A stretch of 60,380 nucleotides of DNA, from positions 1 to 60,380 of the forward strand of contig JAJDNY010000004.1 of NCBI GenBank assembly GCA_022340425.1, written 5' to 3'. A program made the translations under genes and the position numbers. Positions 16,135-24,865 of this stretch are shown piece after piece; position 1 is the first letter of the stretch; every line of letters begins with the position of its first letter. The stretch is from Desulfobacteraceae bacterium (GTDB lineage Bacteria; Desulfobacterota; Desulfobacteria; Desulfobacterales; JAABRJ01). The notes beneath the pieces were generated by a model. That model searched no databases. It had not been told where the DNA came from and saw only the letters and a list, made by a program, of their open reading frames with translations.

Positions 16135-16162
16135 TTGACAAAATTTCGGAATTAATTACTAT
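16135..16162 (+). promoter_or_regulatory. Candidate promoter of the rplU-rpmA-obgE operon
   Basis: TTGACA (16135-16140), 16-bp spacer, TACTAT (16157-16162), in an AT-rich island about 100 bp before rplU. The leader then ends in a textbook AAAGGAGGG ribosome-binding site at about 16247-16255. Confidence 0.6.
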
Positions 16163-16262
16163 TTGGAGCTTTTTAGCGCATCGTCAAATTTTTATTGATC
16201 ACCAATCAACCCGCGATTACGATTTTGCAGGTATCCCAAAGATATAAAGGAGGGTCAAGCCG

Positions 16263-16571
16263 ATGTACGCTGTGGTGAATTCAGGCGGAAAGCAATACAG
16301 AACTCAGCCGGGGGAAACCTTACGGGTGGAGAAGCTGCCCGGCGAGGTCGGGACCCCCGTAACCTTCGACGTCTTGATGTACTCCGACGGCGAGAATGTC
16401 CGGATCGGCCAGCCGCTTGTGGAGAACGCCGCGGTTCACGGCCACATCGTCGAACAGGCCAAGTCTTCCAAGGTGCTGGTCTTCAAGTTCAAACGCCGCA
16501 AGGGCTATCGCCGCAAAATGGGACACCGGCAGCCTTTCACGGCGGTCAAAATCGACCGCATCGAGGTGTAG
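16263..16571 (+). CDS. rplU: 50S ribosomal protein L21
   Basis: 102 aa, the normal length. It begins MYAVVNSGGKQYRTQPGETL, the universal L21 start, and ends KRRKGYRRKMGHRQPFTAVKI, whose basic loop contacts 23S rRNA. The ribosome-binding site is near-perfect. It opens the ribosome/GTPase operon but is separated from rpmA by 270 bases, much of it a repeat copy, where other bacteria usually have a short gap. The protein itself looks normal. Confidence 0.98.
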   Translation: MYAVVNSGGKQYRTQPGETLRVEKLPGEVGTPVTFDVLMYSDGENVRIGQPLVENAAVHGHIVEQAKSSKVLVFKFKRRKGYRRKMGHRQPFTAVKIDRIEV

Positions 16572-16615
16572 TCGCCGGTCTTCCCGTCGGATGCGCCGAT
16601 GGGGCCGGGACACCA

Positions 16616-16744
16616 TTGACGGTTCCGCAAAAAGGCCAATTTCTGCGTTGCGCTGCATCTCGAAGTCGTTGCGGCGTAAAGCATTACGCCTCACTCCCAG
16701 AGATTTGCGCGCCTTAAACTTGGCGCTTTTTTCGAAACCGTCTG
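16616..16744 (+). repeat. MITE-like intergenic repeat, copy 2, between rplU and rpmA
   Basis: Starts TTGACGGTTCCGCAAAAAGG and ends GAAACCGTC, with the same interior as copy 1 (AATTTCTGCGTTGCGCTGCA, TGCGGCG, GCCTCACTC, GAGATTTGCGCGCC). It lies in the same orientation as copy 1 and inside an operon that is normally compact, so it probably inserted there. Confidence 0.8.
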
Positions 16745-16841
16745 GTTTTTAACTTTTTACTGCTTCATCACTACTACCATTTGCCGAAACCGCGTCCGAC
16801 CGGGGACCGGTGGCAGGTCTTATAATTGAAGGAGTTTCACA

Positions 16842-17096
16842 ATGGCACATAAAAAAGCAGGGGGCAGTTCCAAAAACGGTCGTGACAGCGCCGGTCAGCG
16901 GCGCGGAGTCAAGTGTTTCGGCGGTCAGCCGGTCAGGGCCGGCAATATCCTGGTGCGCCAGGTGGGCACCAAGATCCACCCCGGAACCAATGTTGGCATG
17001 GGCAAGGATTACACCTTGTTCGCCAAAATTGACGGGGTTGTAGCGTACGAGCGCCTGGGCCGCTCCCGAAAAAAGGTCAGCGTTTACGCAGATTGA
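16842..17096 (+). CDS. rpmA: 50S ribosomal protein L27
   Basis: 84 aa. N-terminus [20 protein letters not shown] is the classic L27 tail that reaches toward the peptidyl transferase centre; the core has [20 protein letters not shown] and [14 protein letters not shown]. There is no N-terminal cleavage extension of the Firmicutes type. It is preceded by GAAGGAG and overlaps the obgE start by four bases (17093-17096). The start is distant from rplU because of the repeat insertion at 16616-16744. Confidence 0.98.
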   Translation: MAHKKAGGSSKNGRDSAGQRRGVKCFGGQPVRAGNILVRQVGTKIHPGTNVGMGKDYTLFAKIDGVVAYERLGRSRKKVSVYAD

Positions 17097-18103
17097 AATT
17101 CATTGACGAGGCCACGATCAGCGTGCAGTCCGGAGACGGCGGGCGCGGCTGCGTCAGTTTTCGCCGGGAGCGCTTCATTCCCCGGGGCGGGCCGGACGGC
17201 GGCGACGGGGGAAAGGGCGGCGATGTCCTGCTGCTGGCCACTTCGCGCAAACGGACGCTCCACCATTTCAAATACCAGCACAGTTTCAAAGCCGCCAACG
17301 GCGCCGGCGGCGAGGGCGCGCAGAAAACCGGTAAAAACGGCGCAGACCTCGTCATCGAGCTTCCGCCGGGAACCCTGGTCTACGATGCCCGCACGGGAGA
17401 GCTTTTAAGGGACCTGACCGCCGACGGCGAGAATTTTCGGGTCGCCCGGGGCGGACGCGGCGGACGGGGCAACAGACGCTTCGCCACCGCCACCAACCGG
17501 GCCCCCCGTTTCGCCCAGCCCGGAGAGCCCGGCGAAGCGCACCAGCTCAAGCTGGAACTCAAGCTACTGGCCGATGTGGGAATCATCGGCCTGCCCAACG
17601 CCGGCAAATCCACCCTCATCGGCGCCATATCCGCCGCGCGCCCTAAAACCGGCAGCTATCCCTTCACCACGCTCGAACCCAACCTGGGGGTCGTCACCAC
17701 CGACTGGGGCGCCCCCTTCGTGGTGGCCGACATCCCGGGGCTGATTGAAGGGGCGCACCAGGGTGCCGGTCTGGGGATTCAGTTTCTGCGGCACATTGAA
17801 CGCACCCGCCTCCTGGTTCACCTGATCGACGCCGGCACCATCGATTCCCGGCAGCCGCTGAGGGACTACCACGCCATCAACGCGGAACTGCGGTCCTACA
17901 AGCCCGAACTGGCGGCCAAACCCCAGATCGTGGTGCTCAACAAGCTGGACCTGCCGGAGGCCAAGCAGAAAGCCGCGGATTTTCAACAAGCCCTGCCCGA
18001 AATCGAGATTGTGTGCATCTCGGCGGTGACCGGCGAGGGCCTCCCAGCGCTAAAATCCAAGGTCGTCTGCCTTCTGGACAAATGCGATGAACAGTTACCG
18101 TAA
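17093..18103 (+). CDS. obgE: Obg-family GTPase
   Basis: 336 aa, TTG start overlapping the rpmA stop. The glycine-rich Obg fold occupies residues 1-158 ([31 protein letters not shown]). The G domain follows with G1 [12 protein letters not shown], a G3 [16 protein letters not shown] and G4 NKLD. It ends shortly after the G domain, so the variable C-terminal domain is absent, as in many proteobacterial homologues. It takes part in large-subunit assembly and stress signalling. It overlaps proB by 17 bases. Confidence 0.97.
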   Translation: MKFIDEATISVQSGDGGRGCVSFRRERFIPRGGPDGGDGGKGGDVLLLATSRKRTLHHFKYQHSFKAANGAGGEGAQKTGKNGADLVIELPPGTLVYDARTGELLRDLTADGENFRVARGGRGGRGNRRFATATNRAPRFAQPGEPGEAHQLKLELKLLADVGIIGLPNAGKSTLIGAISAARPKTGSYPFTTLEPNLGVVTTDWGAPFVVADIPGLIEGAHQGAGLGIQFLRHIERTRLLVHLIDAGTIDSRQPLRDYHAINAELRSYKPELAAKPQIVVLNKLDLPEAKQKAADFQQALPEIEIVCISAVTGEGLPALKSKVVCLLDKCDEQLP

Positions 18104-19229
18104 AGCGTGTTTCGACCGGGCCAAGCGCATCGTCGTCAAGGTCGGCAGCAATGTCCTGACCGAAGACAACGGCCTGAATCTCAGGGCGCTGCATGCCATC
18201 AGCCATCAGATCAGTCAGCTCTGCAACCGCGGGCTGGAAATCATCCTGGTTTCCTCGGGGGCGATGGCCTCCGGCATGAAGAAAGTGGGCCTCGCCCGAC
18301 GCCCCGAAGCGATCCCGGAACGTCAGGCGATTGCCGCCGTGGGACAGGCCACCCTGATTCGGGAATATGAAAAGGCCTTCGAAAAGGACAACAAAAAAGT
18401 GGCCCAGATCCTGTTGACCAGCGACGGCCTGGCCAACCGCAAGCGCCACCTGAACGCCCGCAACACCATCAATACCCTGCTGGAATGGCAGATCATTCCC
18501 ATCGTCAACGAAAACGACACGGTGATGGTCCAGGAGATCCAGTTTGGCGACAACGACAATCTGGCCGCCATGATCACCCTGCTGATGAACGCCGATATTC
18601 TCATCAATCTGACCGACATCGACGGTCTCTACGACAAGGACCCCCGGCGCCACCGGGATGCCGCCCTCATCCCCCAGGTAAGCACCTTCAAACGTGAGAT
18701 CGAAAAATTTGCCAGCGACATTCCCGGCGCCCTGGGCACCGGCGGCATGCTCAGCAAGATCAAGGCGGCCCGCAAGCTCACCACCGCCGGGGTGCCGATG
18801 GTGATCGCGCGCGGTGAAAAACTCGACATCCTGCTGGCGCTCTTCGCAGGCGAAAACCACGGCACCTTCTTCGTTCCCAAACAGGAGAAGCTCGCCAGCC
18901 GCAAATGCTGGATCGGCTTCAACCTCAAACCCCAGGGGGCGCTGCAGATCGACGCCGGCGCAGAAGAGGCGGTCCTGCACAAGGGCAAGAGCCTTTTACC
19001 CAGCGGCATCGTCGCGGTCGAGGGCGAATTCGGCATCGGGGCGCCGGTGGAATTCAAACGGGGCAACAGCGACGTCCTGGGTATCGGCCTGGTCAACTAC
19101 AACTCGGCCGACATCCGCAAGATCATGGGACTGCGCTCCAACCGGATCAAGTCGGTGCTCGGCTACAAACCCTACGACGAGGTCATCCACCGCGACAACC
19201 TGGCGCTTACCGGCGAATTCGCGCTCTGA
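18087..19229 (+). CDS. proB: Glutamate 5-kinase
   Basis: 380 aa. The amino-acid kinase domain (residues 1-260) begins RIVVKVGSNVLTEDNG and contains LVSSGAMASGM, IPIVNENDTVM and INLTDIDGLYDKDPR. A C-terminal PUA domain (about 280-370) follows, with LPSGIVAVEGEFGIGAPVEF. It phosphorylates glutamate, the first step of proline synthesis, and is normally feedback-inhibited by proline. It sits between obgE and nadD, a placement common in Desulfobacterota. Its start lies inside the end of obgE. No proA is in the window. Confidence 0.97.
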   Translation: MNSYRKACFDRAKRIVVKVGSNVLTEDNGLNLRALHAISHQISQLCNRGLEIILVSSGAMASGMKKVGLARRPEAIPERQAIAAVGQATLIREYEKAFEKDNKKVAQILLTSDGLANRKRHLNARNTINTLLEWQIIPIVNENDTVMVQEIQFGDNDNLAAMITLLMNADILINLTDIDGLYDKDPRRHRDAALIPQVSTFKREIEKFASDIPGALGTGGMLSKIKAARKLTTAGVPMVIARGEKLDILLALFAGENHGTFFVPKQEKLASRKCWIGFNLKPQGALQIDAGAEEAVLHKGKSLLPSGIVAVEGEFGIGAPVEFKRGNSDVLGIGLVNYNSADIRKIMGLRSNRIKSVLGYKPYDEVIHRDNLALTGEFAL

Positions 19230-19302
19230 AGGCCCGCCGCCCACACAACCCGCACCAGGCTATCGCCCACCTTCCGGCAGCGCGGCAGATTAAGGGGTTT
19301 CG

Positions 19303-19971
19303 GTGAACCGCATCGGCCTTTTCGGAGGAACCTTCAACCCGATCCACCTGGGGCACCTGCGCTCGGCCCAGGAAGTGCTCGAAGCCTTTGACCTGCAGCG
19401 GATCCTGTTGATCCCCTCCGCCCTCCCGCCCCACAAGCAGCCGGAGTTTCTGGCCAGCGCCACGGATCGTCTGGCCATGATCCGCCAGGCCACCCGGGGG
19501 CACACCGGCCTCAGCGCGTCAAGCGTCGAAATCAAGCGCCCAGGCCCCTCCTACACCATCGACACGGTGCGGTTTTTCAAGCGCAAATTGCCGTCCGCCA
19601 CCCGCTTGTTCCTGGTGGTGGGTCTGGACGCCTTTCTGGAGATCGACTCCTGGAAGGCCTGCCGCGATCTGTTCCGCTTAACGCCCTTTATCGTCATGAT
19701 CCGGCCCGAAGCGGCAGCGGAGACCGACAATCAGACGTTCAAGCGGGTGGAGACGCTGCTCCAGGCGGCCATCTCGCCGTCTTACGGTTTTCGGCCCGCC
19801 CCCGACCGGCTCGCGGATGCCCACTTCCAGCCGGTCTATTTCATGAACGTGACCCCCTTGAGCATTTCCTCCACCCGCATCCGGGCGGCCCTGCGGCAGG
19901 GGCGCTCGATCCGCTACCTGGTGCCCGAGCGGGTTGAGGCCTATATCAGAGAAAAAGGAATTTATCGATGA
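19303..19971 (+). CDS. nadD: Nicotinate-nucleotide adenylyltransferase
   Basis: 222 aa, GTG start after AAGGGG. The nucleotidyltransferase signature GGTFNPIHLGHLRSAQE holds the HxGH-type catalytic pair, and the C-terminal SISSTRIRAALRQG binds ATP phosphates. It converts nicotinate mononucleotide to deamido-NAD. It overlaps rsfS by four bases (ATGA), a very common gene pairing. Nothing unusual is seen. Confidence 0.97.
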   Translation: MNRIGLFGGTFNPIHLGHLRSAQEVLEAFDLQRILLIPSALPPHKQPEFLASATDRLAMIRQATRGHTGLSASSVEIKRPGPSYTIDTVRFFKRKLPSATRLFLVVGLDAFLEIDSWKACRDLFRLTPFIVMIRPEAAAETDNQTFKRVETLLQAAISPSYGFRPAPDRLADAHFQPVYFMNVTPLSISSTRIRAALRQGRSIRYLVPERVEAYIREKGIYR

Positions 19972-20366
19972 CGGCTGCCCAGGATACGCATATCGACCCT
20001 TTCGTAAAGGCCATTCTGGCCCGCAAGGCGCTCGGCCTGGTGGTGCTGGATGTCCACGACCTGACCTCCCTGGCCGATTATTTCATCATCTGCAGCGGCA
20101 AATCCAACCGCCAGGTGAGCGCCATTGCCGACCATGTTCAGCGGGAGCTGAAAAATGCGGGTATTCGCCCGCTGAGTGTCGAGGGGGCCCGGGAGGGCCA
20201 TTGGGTGCTGCTGGACTACGGTTACGTGGTAATCCATGTCTTCTACGAACCGATCCGCCAATTCTACGATCTGGAGGGGTTGTGGGCCGACGCCCCGCGC
20301 GTTAAAATCGAGCGCCTGACGGACATCCAGACGACCTGCGGGGACAAGGAGGTGTGCCATGACTAG
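19968..20366 (+). CDS. rsfS: Ribosome silencing factor
   Basis: 132 aa. Contains the RsfS core [34 protein letters not shown] and the closing [21 protein letters not shown]. It binds L14 on the free 50S subunit and blocks joining under starvation. Translationally coupled to nadD at its start and overlapping gpmI by eight bases at its end, so growth-control and glycolytic genes share one transcript here. Confidence 0.96.
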   Translation: MTAAQDTHIDPFVKAILARKALGLVVLDVHDLTSLADYFIICSGKSNRQVSAIADHVQRELKNAGIRPLSVEGAREGHWVLLDYGYVVIHVFYEPIRQFYDLEGLWADAPRVKIERLTDIQTTCGDKEVCHD

Positions 20367-21903
20367 ACCGAAACCGTGTCTGCTGATGATCCTGGACGGC
20401 TGGGGAATTCGGTCGGAAACCGCCGGCAACGCGGTCGCCATGGCAAAAACGCCCCATCTGGCGGCGCTTCAGGCCGCCTACCCGCACACCCAGCTGCAAT
20501 GCGCCGGGCAGGCCGTCGGCCTTCCGGCCGGCATCATGGGCAATTCCGAGGTGGGCCATCTGAACATCGGGGCCGGCCGCGTGGTTTACCAGGACCTGCT
20601 GCGTATCGACCGCGCCGTGGAAAGCGGCGACCTGGCCCGCAATCCGGTAGTGCTGGACCTCTTCGGCCGCATTCGGGCCGGCGGGGGGGCGCTGCACCTG
20701 ATGGGGCTGGTGTCCGACGGCGGCGTCCACAGCCAGCTGCGCCACCTCCTGGCGCTGCTGGAAACCGCCGCGGCGCAGGGGCTGACACGGGTTTTCGTCC
20801 ACGCCATCCTGGACGGTCGGGACACCCCGCCGGACAGCGGTCTCGCGTATCTGGAGCAGCTGCAGGCGCATATTGCGCGGCATGCCTTCGGCGCCCTGGC
20901 CACGGTTTGCGGCCGTTTTTACGCCATGGACCGCGACAGCCGCTGGGAGCGCACCGAGATCGCCTACCGGCTCTATACCGAGGGCGAGGGGCGCAGCGCC
21001 CGCGACCCCCTTGCCGCTGTGCGCGAGTCCTACGGGGCGGGGGAAACCGACGAATTTGTCCGCCCTATCGTCCTCACCGACCCGACCGGCCGCCCGAGGG
21101 GGCTGGTGTCCGACGGCGACGGGGTCCTTTTCTTCAACTTCCGGGCCGACCGGGCGCGCCAGATCACCCGGGCCTTTACCGACCCGGCTTTCGACGGTTT
21201 CCTGCGCCGGACGCTGCCGGCCCTGTGCGGCTATGCCTGCATGACCCGCTATGACGAATCCTTCGACCTGCCGGTGGTTTTCCCGCCGGAAAAAATCCGG
21301 CGGGTTTTGGGAGAGGTCCTCAGCCGTGCTGGATTGACCCAACTCCGGATTGCGGAGACCGAAAAATATGCCCACGTGACGTATTTTTTCAACGGCGGCG
21401 ACGAAACGCCCTTCGCCGGTGAAGACCGCTTCCTGGTACCCTCCCCCAAGGAGGTGCCGACCTACGATTTGAAACCCGAGATGAGCGCTCTGGCCGTCAC
21501 ACACGAGGTGCTGGCGCGGATCGCCGGCGGGCGCTACGACGTGATCGTGCTCAACTTCGCCAACATGGACATGGTGGGGCACACGGGGGTGCTGCCGGCG
21601 GCGATCGCCGCCTGTGAAGCGGTGGATGCCTGCGTGGGCCAAATCGTGGGCGCGGTCAGAGCAGCCGGCGGGGTGGTGCTGCTGACAGCCGATCACGGCA
21701 ACGCGGAGCTGATGGCCAACGCCGACGGCAGCGTCCACACGGCCCACACCCTGAATCCGGTGCCGTTTATTTTGATCGACGACCGGCAACGCTCAGCGCG
21801 CCTGCGTCCGGGATGTCTGGCCGATATCGCCCCGACCCTTTTGTCCCTGCTGGAGATCGAGCGGCCGCCGGAGATGACCGGAGCGTTGCTTTTGGAGCGG
21901 TAA
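20359..21903 (+). CDS. gpmI: 2,3-bisphosphoglycerate-independent phosphoglycerate mutase
   Basis: 514 aa, the usual length. It belongs to the alkaline-phosphatase superfamily. [10 protein letters not shown] starts the metal site, [17 protein letters not shown] contains the phosphorylated serine, ILDGRDTPP and [14 protein letters not shown] line the transferase domain, and the C-terminal metal ligands lie in [12 protein letters not shown] and LTADHGNAE. It interconverts 3- and 2-phosphoglycerate using two Mn2+ ions. Last clearly housekeeping gene of the operon. Confidence 0.97.
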   Translation: MTRPKPCLLMILDGWGIRSETAGNAVAMAKTPHLAALQAAYPHTQLQCAGQAVGLPAGIMGNSEVGHLNIGAGRVVYQDLLRIDRAVESGDLARNPVVLDLFGRIRAGGGALHLMGLVSDGGVHSQLRHLLALLETAAAQGLTRVFVHAILDGRDTPPDSGLAYLEQLQAHIARHAFGALATVCGRFYAMDRDSRWERTEIAYRLYTEGEGRSARDPLAAVRESYGAGETDEFVRPIVLTDPTGRPRGLVSDGDGVLFFNFRADRARQITRAFTDPAFDGFLRRTLPALCGYACMTRYDESFDLPVVFPPEKIRRVLGEVLSRAGLTQLRIAETEKYAHVTYFFNGGDETPFAGEDRFLVPSPKEVPTYDLKPEMSALAVTHEVLARIAGGRYDVIVLNFANMDMVGHTGVLPAAIAACEAVDACVGQIVGAVRAAGGVVLLTADHGNAELMANADGSVHTAHTLNPVPFILIDDRQRSARLRPGCLADIAPTLLSLLEIERPPEMTGALLLER

Positions 21904-21947
21904 ACCCCGGAAACTTCCCCGCAAAGGGTGTCCGGGGGAAGTGGGAG

Positions 21948-22502
21948 ATGCTGGAAATGAAGGAGAAAGAGGTATTCGATGACACGCTGGTCGATTTTGT
22001 GACCGGCCAAACGGTCGGCGATATCGGGGCCGAGCGCAACCGTCAGGCGCTGGAGCGCTTCCTGGTGACCGAGAAGGGGTTCGCCAAAAGCGATATCGCG
22101 GTGGACCACGCCTTCGAAGTGACCGTCCAGGGGGAGCCGTACCGCTCCCGCATCGATCTTTTGGTCAGCGTGGACGGCGTGGGCTTCATGGCGGTCAAGT
22201 GTCCCGCCGGGTCCCTGGGCTCATGGGAGCGTGAAATCACGGCCGCGGCGCGCCTCGTCAACCGCCGGCAACTGCCGCTGGCGGTGGTTTGCGACGGCGC
22301 CGCAGCCGTTGTCATCGACACGGTTTCAGGCCGGAGAATCGGCAAAACAATGGCCGCCATTCCTTCCAAAACGGCGGCCCGGGAGTACCTGAAATCCACC
22401 CCGCTGCAACCGCTGGCGGCGGAGCGACGGGAGCGCGAGGCGATTATTTTCAAATCCTACGACATGATGCGGGTGAACGTTCAACACCCGCAGAGGGCTT
22501 GA
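21948..22502 (+). CDS. HsdR N-terminal-domain-like protein (stand-alone)
   Basis: 184 aa; an ATG three codons later is an alternative start. The body resembles the N-terminal nuclease fold of type I restriction R subunits: DDTLVDFVTGQTV, ERNRQALERFLV, YRSRIDLLVSVDG, GFMAVKCPAGSLGSW and LPLAVVCDGAAAVVID. In active PD-(D/E)xK enzymes the strand ends ExK; here it reads MAVK, so the acidic residue seems lost and cleavage is doubtful. No methylase, specificity or helicase gene is nearby. It follows gpmI by 44 bases and is probably co-transcribed. Function unknown. Confidence 0.75.
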   Translation: MLEMKEKEVFDDTLVDFVTGQTVGDIGAERNRQALERFLVTEKGFAKSDIAVDHAFEVTVQGEPYRSRIDLLVSVDGVGFMAVKCPAGSLGSWEREITAAARLVNRRQLPLAVVCDGAAAVVIDTVSGRRIGKTMAAIPSKTAAREYLKSTPLQPLAAERREREAIIFKSYDMMRVNVQHPQRA

Positions 22503-22519
22503 AAGCCCCTCCGCCCGGA

Positions 22520-23203
22520 CTATAAGCCGGCCACCTCCTTGCCGCAGTGCTTGCAGACCTTGGCCCTTTGCTTGATGATCTCGGCGCAGAACGGACACTC
22601 GCGGGTGAAAAAGCGCTGGTGGATGTGACCGATGGCGCTGTTGACTTTTTCCTGCAGGATCTCGTTTCCGAATTTCAGGTTGCGAAGGGGTTCCACCACC
22701 TCCAGATCACCAAAATCGCCGATCATCTCGGCCGCCTTGACCCGAACCCGGACCGGCTCGGTGGGGTCCAAAAGAATGCGTGAGACCGTCAGCCAATCTT
22801 TTGACGTATAGCACCCGGCCAACACCGAAAACCCGCGCTTGATGGCCTCCTTGAGGGCCTCCTGGGCCGCCAGGACTTCCTCGTCCACCACCTGGCCCTG
22901 GCCTCCCATGGAGCTAAAGACCGGCATGCATTCGAATTCTGGGGTTCCCGACCCGGGATAGCACACGGTCCGGTATGAGGAGTTGGAGCCGTATGTGTCT
23001 TTCATGTGCTCCCAGCCGCCTTTGTAAGCCGGGCAGTCGTCGTTGAAGCAGACGAACAGGTAGGGAACCCCCCAGCCGAGCCCATCGCTGAAGGCCACCG
23101 GCGGTACCTCCCAGATGCTCATTTCCTGACCGCAATGGGGACACTTGGGTTTTTCCTGGTTCAGGATTTTTTCGAGAACTTCCTCTTTGGTTTCAAAAGC
23201 CAT
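22520..23203 (-). CDS. Double zinc-ribbon protein with a HEAT-like middle
   Basis: 227 aa, start supported by AGAGGAG. An N-terminal ribbon (CPHC at 21-24, later CFNDDC) is followed by a conserved GVPYLFVCFNDDCPAYKGGW segment and a tyrosine/glycine-rich loop. Residues about 105-190 are helical, with LDPTEPVRVRVKAAEMIGDFGDLEVVEPLRN reading like one or two HEAT repeats. The C-terminus has a second ribbon, CPFCAEIIKQRAKVCKHCGKE. I know this type as an uncharacterised zinc-ribbon protein of sulfate reducers; no function can be assigned. Convergent with the HsdR-like gene. Confidence 0.7.
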   Translation of the reverse strand: MAFETKEEVLEKILNQEKPKCPHCGQEMSIWEVPPVAFSDGLGWGVPYLFVCFNDDCPAYKGGWEHMKDTYGSNSSYRTVCYPGSGTPEFECMPVFSSMGGQGQVVDEEVLAAQEALKEAIKRGFSVLAGCYTSKDWLTVSRILLDPTEPVRVRVKAAEMIGDFGDLEVVEPLRNLKFGNEILQEKVNSAIGHIHQRFFTRECPFCAEIIKQRAKVCKHCGKEVAGL

Positions 23204-23700
23204 GTAAGATTCTCCTCTTGATGCGCCAGTTGGCGCGACGGTGCAGCAAGCGTTGCCGATTTGGGGTGGCTAAGGGGGGTTTAAAGCTTGCCCCCGCGGC
23301 CTCTCGGCATACAACGCTAAGGACCTTTGCAGGGGTTGTCAACCTTGCCCCAGGTGCGTGCCCAGCCGGTTTCGAGCCGCACGCGGCGGCTGCGCACCCA
23401 GCGGCCCGCCGGGCGGTCGTCAACCTTTTGACGCCCCGTTGGCGCCGTTCCCATGGCCTGGCTGCGCCCCGGGCCCCCACCCGCTTGCCGGCCGACGGCG
23501 GGCGAGAAGCTTCGGCGGCCGCCCAGAACATTTTGCCCGCCACGCCCCCGGGCCAATTCAGCACCGGGGCAGGTTTTGCCGCCCATCGTCCCTCGAAATC
23601 TTAAATATTAAACAAATTCATAGTTTTATAATTTTGGTACGAAAAATGCTGTGCTTTACGGCAGGCCGCTGGCACTCATCTGAAGCAAGGACACAGGATC
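23204..23700. other. 497-bp intergenic region without a recognisable gene
   Basis: Between two divergent genes. It contains a short dyad, GCGCCA-GT-TGGCGC (23223-23236), just upstream of the zinc-ribbon gene, possibly an operator. The middle is very GC-rich; open frames there (for example 23218-23604) have arginine/alanine/proline-rich composition, no ribosome-binding sites and no family resemblance. The last 100 bases (23600-23700) turn AT-rich and probably hold the promoter of the GGDEF gene. Confidence 0.5.
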
Positions 23701-24768
23701 ATGCCAAACCAGGAGACCAGATCGTTTCGCCGCCACACCTTGGCGCTGCTGAACCTCTTTTGGGGCCTGAAAAAAGGCGCGGATTACAAAACCCTCAACC
23801 ACTACAGCCTCAAAATCAACCAGGCCCGCAGCCTGGAGGGCCTTCTGCTGGAGCTCGGGGGGTGTCTGAAAGCGCTTTTGAACTACAAGATGTTCGCCTT
23901 CGCGATGCAGGACGAGGAAAAGCTCACCGCCTGGGTCGACCCGCGGTTGGGCCGGCCGGCGCTGCAAAACATCCTGCAAAAGGATTTCAGCCAGACCGGC
24001 GCCCTGGAGATCCGTCCGCTGCGACAAGGGACGGAGGCCCTCCGCGCCCCGGTCACCTTCCAGACCACCGACCTCCTGTCCTACGTGCTGTTGGACGGCG
24101 CGTGCGTCGCGCGGCTCTACGTGCTGCCCAACCGACACATGTTCGCCTACCACAATGAGATTCTGCAGACCCTGATCAAGACCCTGGGCGTTGCCCTGTC
24201 CCATCTGATGACCGTCAAAAGGTTGGAAAATGCGGCAGCGGTGGACCCGTTGACCAACTGCTACAACCGCCGGGTCATGGACCGCCAGCTGGCCCACCAG
24301 GTGGCCAATGCCCAGCGCTACGGCCAGGAGGCCTCCCTGATCATGTTCGACCTCGACCATTTCAAGCAGGTCAACGACCGCTTCGGCCATCAGGCCGGGG
24401 ACCGCGTTCTGCAGAAAGTGGCCGCGACCGTTCTCGGCACCATCCGCAAGGGGGATTACCTGTCCCGCTACGGCGGGGAGGAATTCGTGGTGATCCTGCC
24501 GCAAACCAAAAAATCGCACGCCATGGAATTGGCCGAACGGCTGCGCTCCAAAATCGAGAATCTGACCATCGGTCTTCCCGAGGGCCGCAGCCTTTCGGTG
24601 ACCGCCAGTTTCGGGGTTTCCGCGCTCCGCCGCGATCTCGACGAGGCGGGGCTGCTGCGGGAAGCCGACGCCATGCTCTACAAGGCCAAAGCGGCCGGTC
24701 GCAACACGGTCATGCCCGGCCTCAAGCTCTGCGGGGCGGCAGCACGGTGGAAGGAATCGGTTTGCTGA
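23701..24768 (+). CDS. GGDEF diguanylate cyclase with N-terminal GAF-like sensor
   Basis: 355 aa, soluble. Residues about 30-175 form a divergent GAF-like sensory region. The GGDEF domain starts at DPLTNCYNRRVMDRQLA (182 on), keeps the metal aspartate in LIMFDLDHFKQVNDRFGH and has active-site GGEEF at 258-262. An RxxD inhibitory site (RKGD, 249-252) lies exactly five residues before it, so product inhibition by c-di-GMP is expected. There is no EAL or HD-GYP domain. Activity looks intact; the signal sensed is unknown. Confidence 0.93.
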   Translation: MPNQETRSFRRHTLALLNLFWGLKKGADYKTLNHYSLKINQARSLEGLLLELGGCLKALLNYKMFAFAMQDEEKLTAWVDPRLGRPALQNILQKDFSQTGALEIRPLRQGTEALRAPVTFQTTDLLSYVLLDGACVARLYVLPNRHMFAYHNEILQTLIKTLGVALSHLMTVKRLENAAAVDPLTNCYNRRVMDRQLAHQVANAQRYGQEASLIMFDLDHFKQVNDRFGHQAGDRVLQKVAATVLGTIRKGDYLSRYGGEEFVVILPQTKKSHAMELAERLRSKIENLTIGLPEGRSLSVTASFGVSALRRDLDEAGLLREADAMLYKAKAAGRNTVMPGLKLCGAAARWKESVC

Positions 24769-24827
24769 ACGGCGGCAAGGCGGCAGCCAAAAGCTTGGCA
24801 GCCGTTGGCAGCGATGAGACCAAACTG

Positions 24828-24857
24828 GACGGGACCCCGTATCGACGGGGCCCCGTC
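24828..24857. terminator. Bidirectional terminator-like hairpin between convergent genes
   Basis: Arms 24828-24840 (GACGGGACCCCGT) and 24845-24857 pair at 12 of 13 positions around the loop ATCG. It lies between the ends of the GGDEF gene and the glutaconyl-CoA decarboxylase alpha gene. There is no long T-run on either side, so it may act as a stabilising 3' hairpin as much as a terminator. Confidence 0.6.
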
Positions 24858-24865
24858 CGCCGCTT

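Noticed and set aside
20302-21789. Long open frame opposite gpmI
   Set aside because: Antisense shadow; gpmI has every active-site motif.
23218-23604. Open frames in the 497-bp intergenic region
   Set aside because: Several overlapping frames on both strands with low-complexity composition and no start signals.
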